Positions 58,607 to 60,928 of a stretch of DNA of 60,928 bases are shown piece by piece. The notes under the pieces are model-generated. The model was not told the DNA's origin. It saw nothing but the letters and a program-made list of their open reading frames with translations, and did not search any database. How positions within the stretch are numbered: position 1 is the first letter of the stretch; every line of letters begins with the position of its first letter. This DNA is from Bacteroidales bacterium (GTDB lineage: Bacteria > Bacteroidota > Bacteroidia > Bacteroidales > WCHB1-69). The stretch is taken from NCBI GenBank assembly GCA_024686335.1, contig JAILCI010000026.1:1-60928 (forward strand), given 5' to 3'. Made by a program: the position numbers and the translations under genes.

Positions 58607-60514
58607 ATGTCTGTTTTTAATAAGATAGCTCGATATTTCAACAAATTCCTCAATGCGGGAGTGATTTTTGTGATGGATACCGTTTTGTCGTTGCTGGCTT
58701 CGTTGCTGGCTCTGCTCTTGTTGGGCTATTTCCGAGGAACTACCTATACGACAGGCCATTTCGCTTTGATATGGATTCTTTCATCTTTGGCTGCAACTCT
58801 AGCCGCAAAGCTAATTTTCAAAAGTCATCAGTTAATTATTAGGCATACTACTTTCAATGACATGATTCGTTTTGTCATAGAGACTTTTTCAAAGGTTCTG
58901 CTGATGGGATTGGTGATATATCTTTTCAAACAACTCTTCAGCGGTGTCTTTTTTGCCCTACTCGCAGATTTCTTCTTAACGATTTTCTTGCTGCTTGCTC
59001 TTCGTTTGCTTATGATTTCTGGTTATGAATTCTATAAAAATAAGCGTAAAGAGGAGAAAAACACCTTACGGGTTTTAGTGTATCGGACTTCAGACAAGTC
59101 TTTGGCTGCTGTGATGCGCTTGAAGAATTCGAAACACTATAAAATTTTGGGTTTTATCTCTAGCCAGAAACAGACCAAGCAGATGATTCTCTTGGACCTG
59201 CCGATATATGACTATTCAGAGGTGGAGCAGGTTGTCCAAGATCTGTCGATAGATGCTATTCTTTTCACTACAGACCGCGATGCGCAGTATCAACGCGACA
59301 GATTGGTACGTTTTTGCTATGATCACAAACTCCGTCCTTTGATTATTCCCTCTATTGATGAGGTTCCTGAGGATGGTAACCTGAAGAGCGGTGTGCGTAA
59401 ATTGCGAATTGAAGACCTTTTGGGCCGTGAGGAGATTAAGATAGAGATGGACAAGATTACGGCTACCTTCCAAGGCAAGGTGGTGATGGTCACGGGTGCC
59501 GCAGGTTCTATTGGTTCTGAACTTTGTCGTCAGTTGGTCAATTTTAATGTCAGTAGACTGATTCTTTTTGACAATGCAGAGACGCCTATGCACAATTTCC
59601 GTTTGGAGATGGAAGAGAAATATCCTGAGCAGGATTTTGTGCCTGTCATAGGGGATGTGCGCCATCAACAGCGACTTGACTTTGCTTTCCGTAAATATAA
59701 ACCCCAGGTTGTGTTTCATGCCGCTGCCTACAAGCATGTTCCGCTGATGGAAGAGAACCCTTGCGAGGCTGTGCAGGTAAACGTGTTCGGCACGCATAAT
59801 GTAGCGGACAAATGTATCGAATATGGTGTGGAGAAGATGGTGATGATTTCAACGGATAAAGCTGTTAATCCTACCAACATAATGGGGTGCACCAAACGAT
59901 TGGCGGAAATCTATATCCAGTCTCTGGGCTTGGCAGTCGAGTCGGGCAAGAAAGTAGGGAAGACTACTTTCGTGACCACCCGTTTCGGTAATGTACTCGG
60001 CTCTAATGGCTCTGTGATTCCACGTTTTGCAGAGCAGATTGCCAAGGGTGGTCCTGTTACGGTGACCCATCCTGAGATTACCCGTTTCTTTATGACCATC
60101 CCTGAAGCCTGCCGTCTGGTGATGGAGGCCGTGGCGCTCAGCACAGGTACCCAGATCTTTGCTTTCGATATGGGTGAACAGGTCAAAATTGACAATCTGG
60201 CTCGCCATATGATAGAACTGGCTGGTTATAAGCCAGATGTGGATATTAAAATTGAATATACTGGTCTCCGCCCTGGAGAGAAACTCTATGAGGAGGTGCT
60301 CTCTAATAGCGAAAATACTATCGAGACCGAGCATAAGAGTATCTTTATTGCTAAAGCTCGAAAGTATGAGTATGAAGACGTTCTTCCAGATATCCTTGAA
60401 TTGGAGGACCTCTCCGTTAAGGTTAACATCCCCGATATGGTGGTAAAGATGAAACAGATTGTGCCGGAATATATCAGTAATAATTCGGTTTTTGAGCAAT
60501 ACGACAAGGCATAA
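58607..60514 (+). CDS. Membrane nucleotide-sugar dehydratase/epimerase, CapD/FlaA1-like
   Basis: This 635-residue protein has four N-terminal membrane segments (about 15-150), a Rossmann-like middle domain (LRVLVYRTSDKSLAAVMRL) and a C-terminal SDR domain with NAD loop VTGAAGSIGSELC (about 296-308), the STDKAVNPTNIMGCTKR motif (Met in the usual Tyr position of YxxxK) and GLRPGEKLYEE. The family makes 4-keto-6-deoxy sugars from UDP-HexNAc for capsules, O antigens or glycoproteins. It follows rel by 36 bases. It is paired in function with no other sugar gene in the window. Confidence 0.92.
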   Translation: MSVFNKIARYFNKFLNAGVIFVMDTVLSLLASLLALLLLGYFRGTTYTTGHFALIWILSSLAATLAAKLIFKSHQLIIRHTTFNDMIRFVIETFSKVLLMGLVIYLFKQLFSGVFFALLADFFLTIFLLLALRLLMISGYEFYKNKRKEEKNTLRVLVYRTSDKSLAAVMRLKNSKHYKILGFISSQKQTKQMILLDLPIYDYSEVEQVVQDLSIDAILFTTDRDAQYQRDRLVRFCYDHKLRPLIIPSIDEVPEDGNLKSGVRKLRIEDLLGREEIKIEMDKITATFQGKVVMVTGAAGSIGSELCRQLVNFNVSRLILFDNAETPMHNFRLEMEEKYPEQDFVPVIGDVRHQQRLDFAFRKYKPQVVFHAAAYKHVPLMEENPCEAVQVNVFGTHNVADKCIEYGVEKMVMISTDKAVNPTNIMGCTKRLAEIYIQSLGLAVESGKKVGKTTFVTTRFGNVLGSNGSVIPRFAEQIAKGGPVTVTHPEITRFFMTIPEACRLVMEAVALSTGTQIFAFDMGEQVKIDNLARHMIELAGYKPDVDIKIEYTGLRPGEKLYEEVLSNSENTIETEHKSIFIAKARKYEYEDVLPDILELEDLSVKVNIPDMVVKMKQIVPEYISNNSVFEQYDKA

Positions 60515-60569
60515 TTGTTAGTTGTCAGTTGTCAGTTTCAGTTGATAGTTATCAGTTGACAGTTGTATA
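60515..60569. repeat. 7-bp-period repeat after the CapD-like gene
   Basis: Units TTGTTAG, TTGTCAG, TTGTCAG, TTTCAG (six bases), TTGATAG, TTATCAG, TTGACAG and TTGTATA follow the stop codon directly. The same TTGTCAG-type heptamer is known to me from intergenic DNA of other Bacteroidota and cyanobacteria. Confidence 0.75.
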
Positions 60570-60623
60570 GACGGTTCAATGGAGCAAACTGCGTCCTCGC
60601 AGTTTGTATTTCCATGGAACGTC
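60570..60623. repeat. Long imperfect hairpin
   Basis: An inner 9-bp stem CAAACTGCG/CGCAGTTTG encloses TCCT. Outer arms GACGGTTCAATGGA and TCCATGGAACGTC pair with one mismatch and one bulge. There is no T-run. It adjoins the heptamer repeat and may be part of the same mobile or repetitive unit, or end transcription of the operon. Confidence 0.6.
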
Positions 60624-60728
60624 TTCTTGGTTATATTGCCCGTTATATTCGGACAAATTGTTTATAATTTGTTGAAAACTTTTTAGCCATAGGTTGTTTT
60701 TTTATTGTTAATAATACTTGTTTTTTTA

Positions 60729-60736
60729 TACTTTTG
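60729..60736 (+). promoter_or_regulatory. -7 promoter element for the last gene
   Basis: TACTTTTG followed by C, about 55 bases before the ATG at 60791. Confidence 0.75.
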
Positions 60737-60790
60737 CTCTTTTATTTAGCGAAAATTCAAACCTTAAGTATAATTTAAATAATAAGCATT

Positions 60791-60928
60791 ATGAAAAAAC
60801 GACTACTTTTATGGCTTGTATTGTTTACAATCATGCCATTCCTGGCGTTCTCACAGTTTACTGTGACGTTGGGAACAGGAACCTCGGCGACCACTACAGG
60901 TGGTGCTGCGGGTGCTCCTATGAGCTAT
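60791..60928 (+). CDS. Secreted protein, 3'-truncated by the window edge
   Basis: Only 46 codons are inside the window. They start MKKRLLLWLVLFTIMPFLAFSQ, a clear signal peptide, followed by FTVTLGTGTSATTTGGAAGAP. A mature N terminus of the GTGTS type is common in Bacteroidales T9SS cargo, so a large surface protein is likely, but the sorting domain cannot be seen. Confidence 0.8.
   Translation, partial: MKKRLLLWLVLFTIMPFLAFSQFTVTLGTGTSATTTGGAAGAPMSY

Overview
The window is a stretch of a Bacteroidota (very probably Bacteroidales) chromosome. The evidence is internal. Nineteen transcription units start from the Bacteroidota sigma-ABfr type -7 element TAnnTTTG. Several secreted proteins end in type IX secretion (T9SS) sorting domains, and a PorT gene is present. 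Bacteroidota-specific families occur (DUF4290, GWxTD protein, alpha2-type GlyRS, acpP-fabF-rnc unit). There are no rRNA genes, CRISPR arrays, prophage or intact insertion sequences. Most of the window is housekeeping DNA; accessory content is limited to the truncated unknown gene at the left edge, several secreted proteins and intergenic repeats.

Layout. 1-5.5 kb: a truncated unknown gene, then a minus-strand operon DUF4290 - ABC ATPase - ABC permease, then ornithine aminotransferase. 5.5-9.1 kb: lipoprotein, phosphatidylserine decarboxylase and an unusual glycosyltransferase fusion. 9.2-15.8 kb: a ribosomal protein/secY/rpoA cluster that begins abruptly at rpmD behind its own promoter and a leader with an attenuator-like hairpin. 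15.8-22.2 kb: a CotH-type T9SS protein, then an M13 peptidase - carbamate kinase - ornithine carbamoyltransferase operon. 22.2-28.5 kb (minus): heptose-phosphate kinase, porT, glyS, GWxTD protein, porin and a UPF0145 protein. 28.5-33.4 kb (minus): basic lipoprotein, M23/LysM peptidase, FG-GAP T9SS protein and DUF2156-GNAT protein. 33.5-38.8 kb: tRNA-Val, a surface thioredoxin-like T9SS protein, acpP-fabF-rnc and a tRNA Thr-Tyr-Gly trio. 38.9-44.3 kb: murD - thioredoxin lipoprotein - TPR-like protein, convergent with an esterase - YfcC transporter pair. 44.5-52.5 kb: ffh, folD, murG; convergent purH-ung and ftsY-ispH. 52.6-60.5 kb: dnaX, S8 protease, rel and a CapD-type nucleotide-sugar enzyme. 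The window closes in a new secreted protein.

How genes may work together. rocD, arcC, the ornithine carbamoyltransferase, the M13 peptidase and possibly the YfcC carrier fit peptide/amino-acid fermentation, with citrulline yielding ATP through carbamoyl phosphate; arginine deiminase is not in the window. PorT serves the T9SS that would export the CotH, FG-GAP, thioredoxin-like and S8 proteins.

The most notable observation is dnaX. The zero frame stops after 375 codons, right after the AAA+ core, while the conserved Bacteroidota tau C-terminal region continues in the +1 frame. The 59-base overlap holds an A6 run, and its stop codon is preceded by an AGGAG - codon - codon - stop layout like that of prfB. 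This is either a programmed frameshift giving two DnaX forms or an indel. Other candidates are a long-range alternative pairing in the rpmD leader, several unrelated 7-bp-period repeats between genes, and a tRNA-Val with C at position 33.
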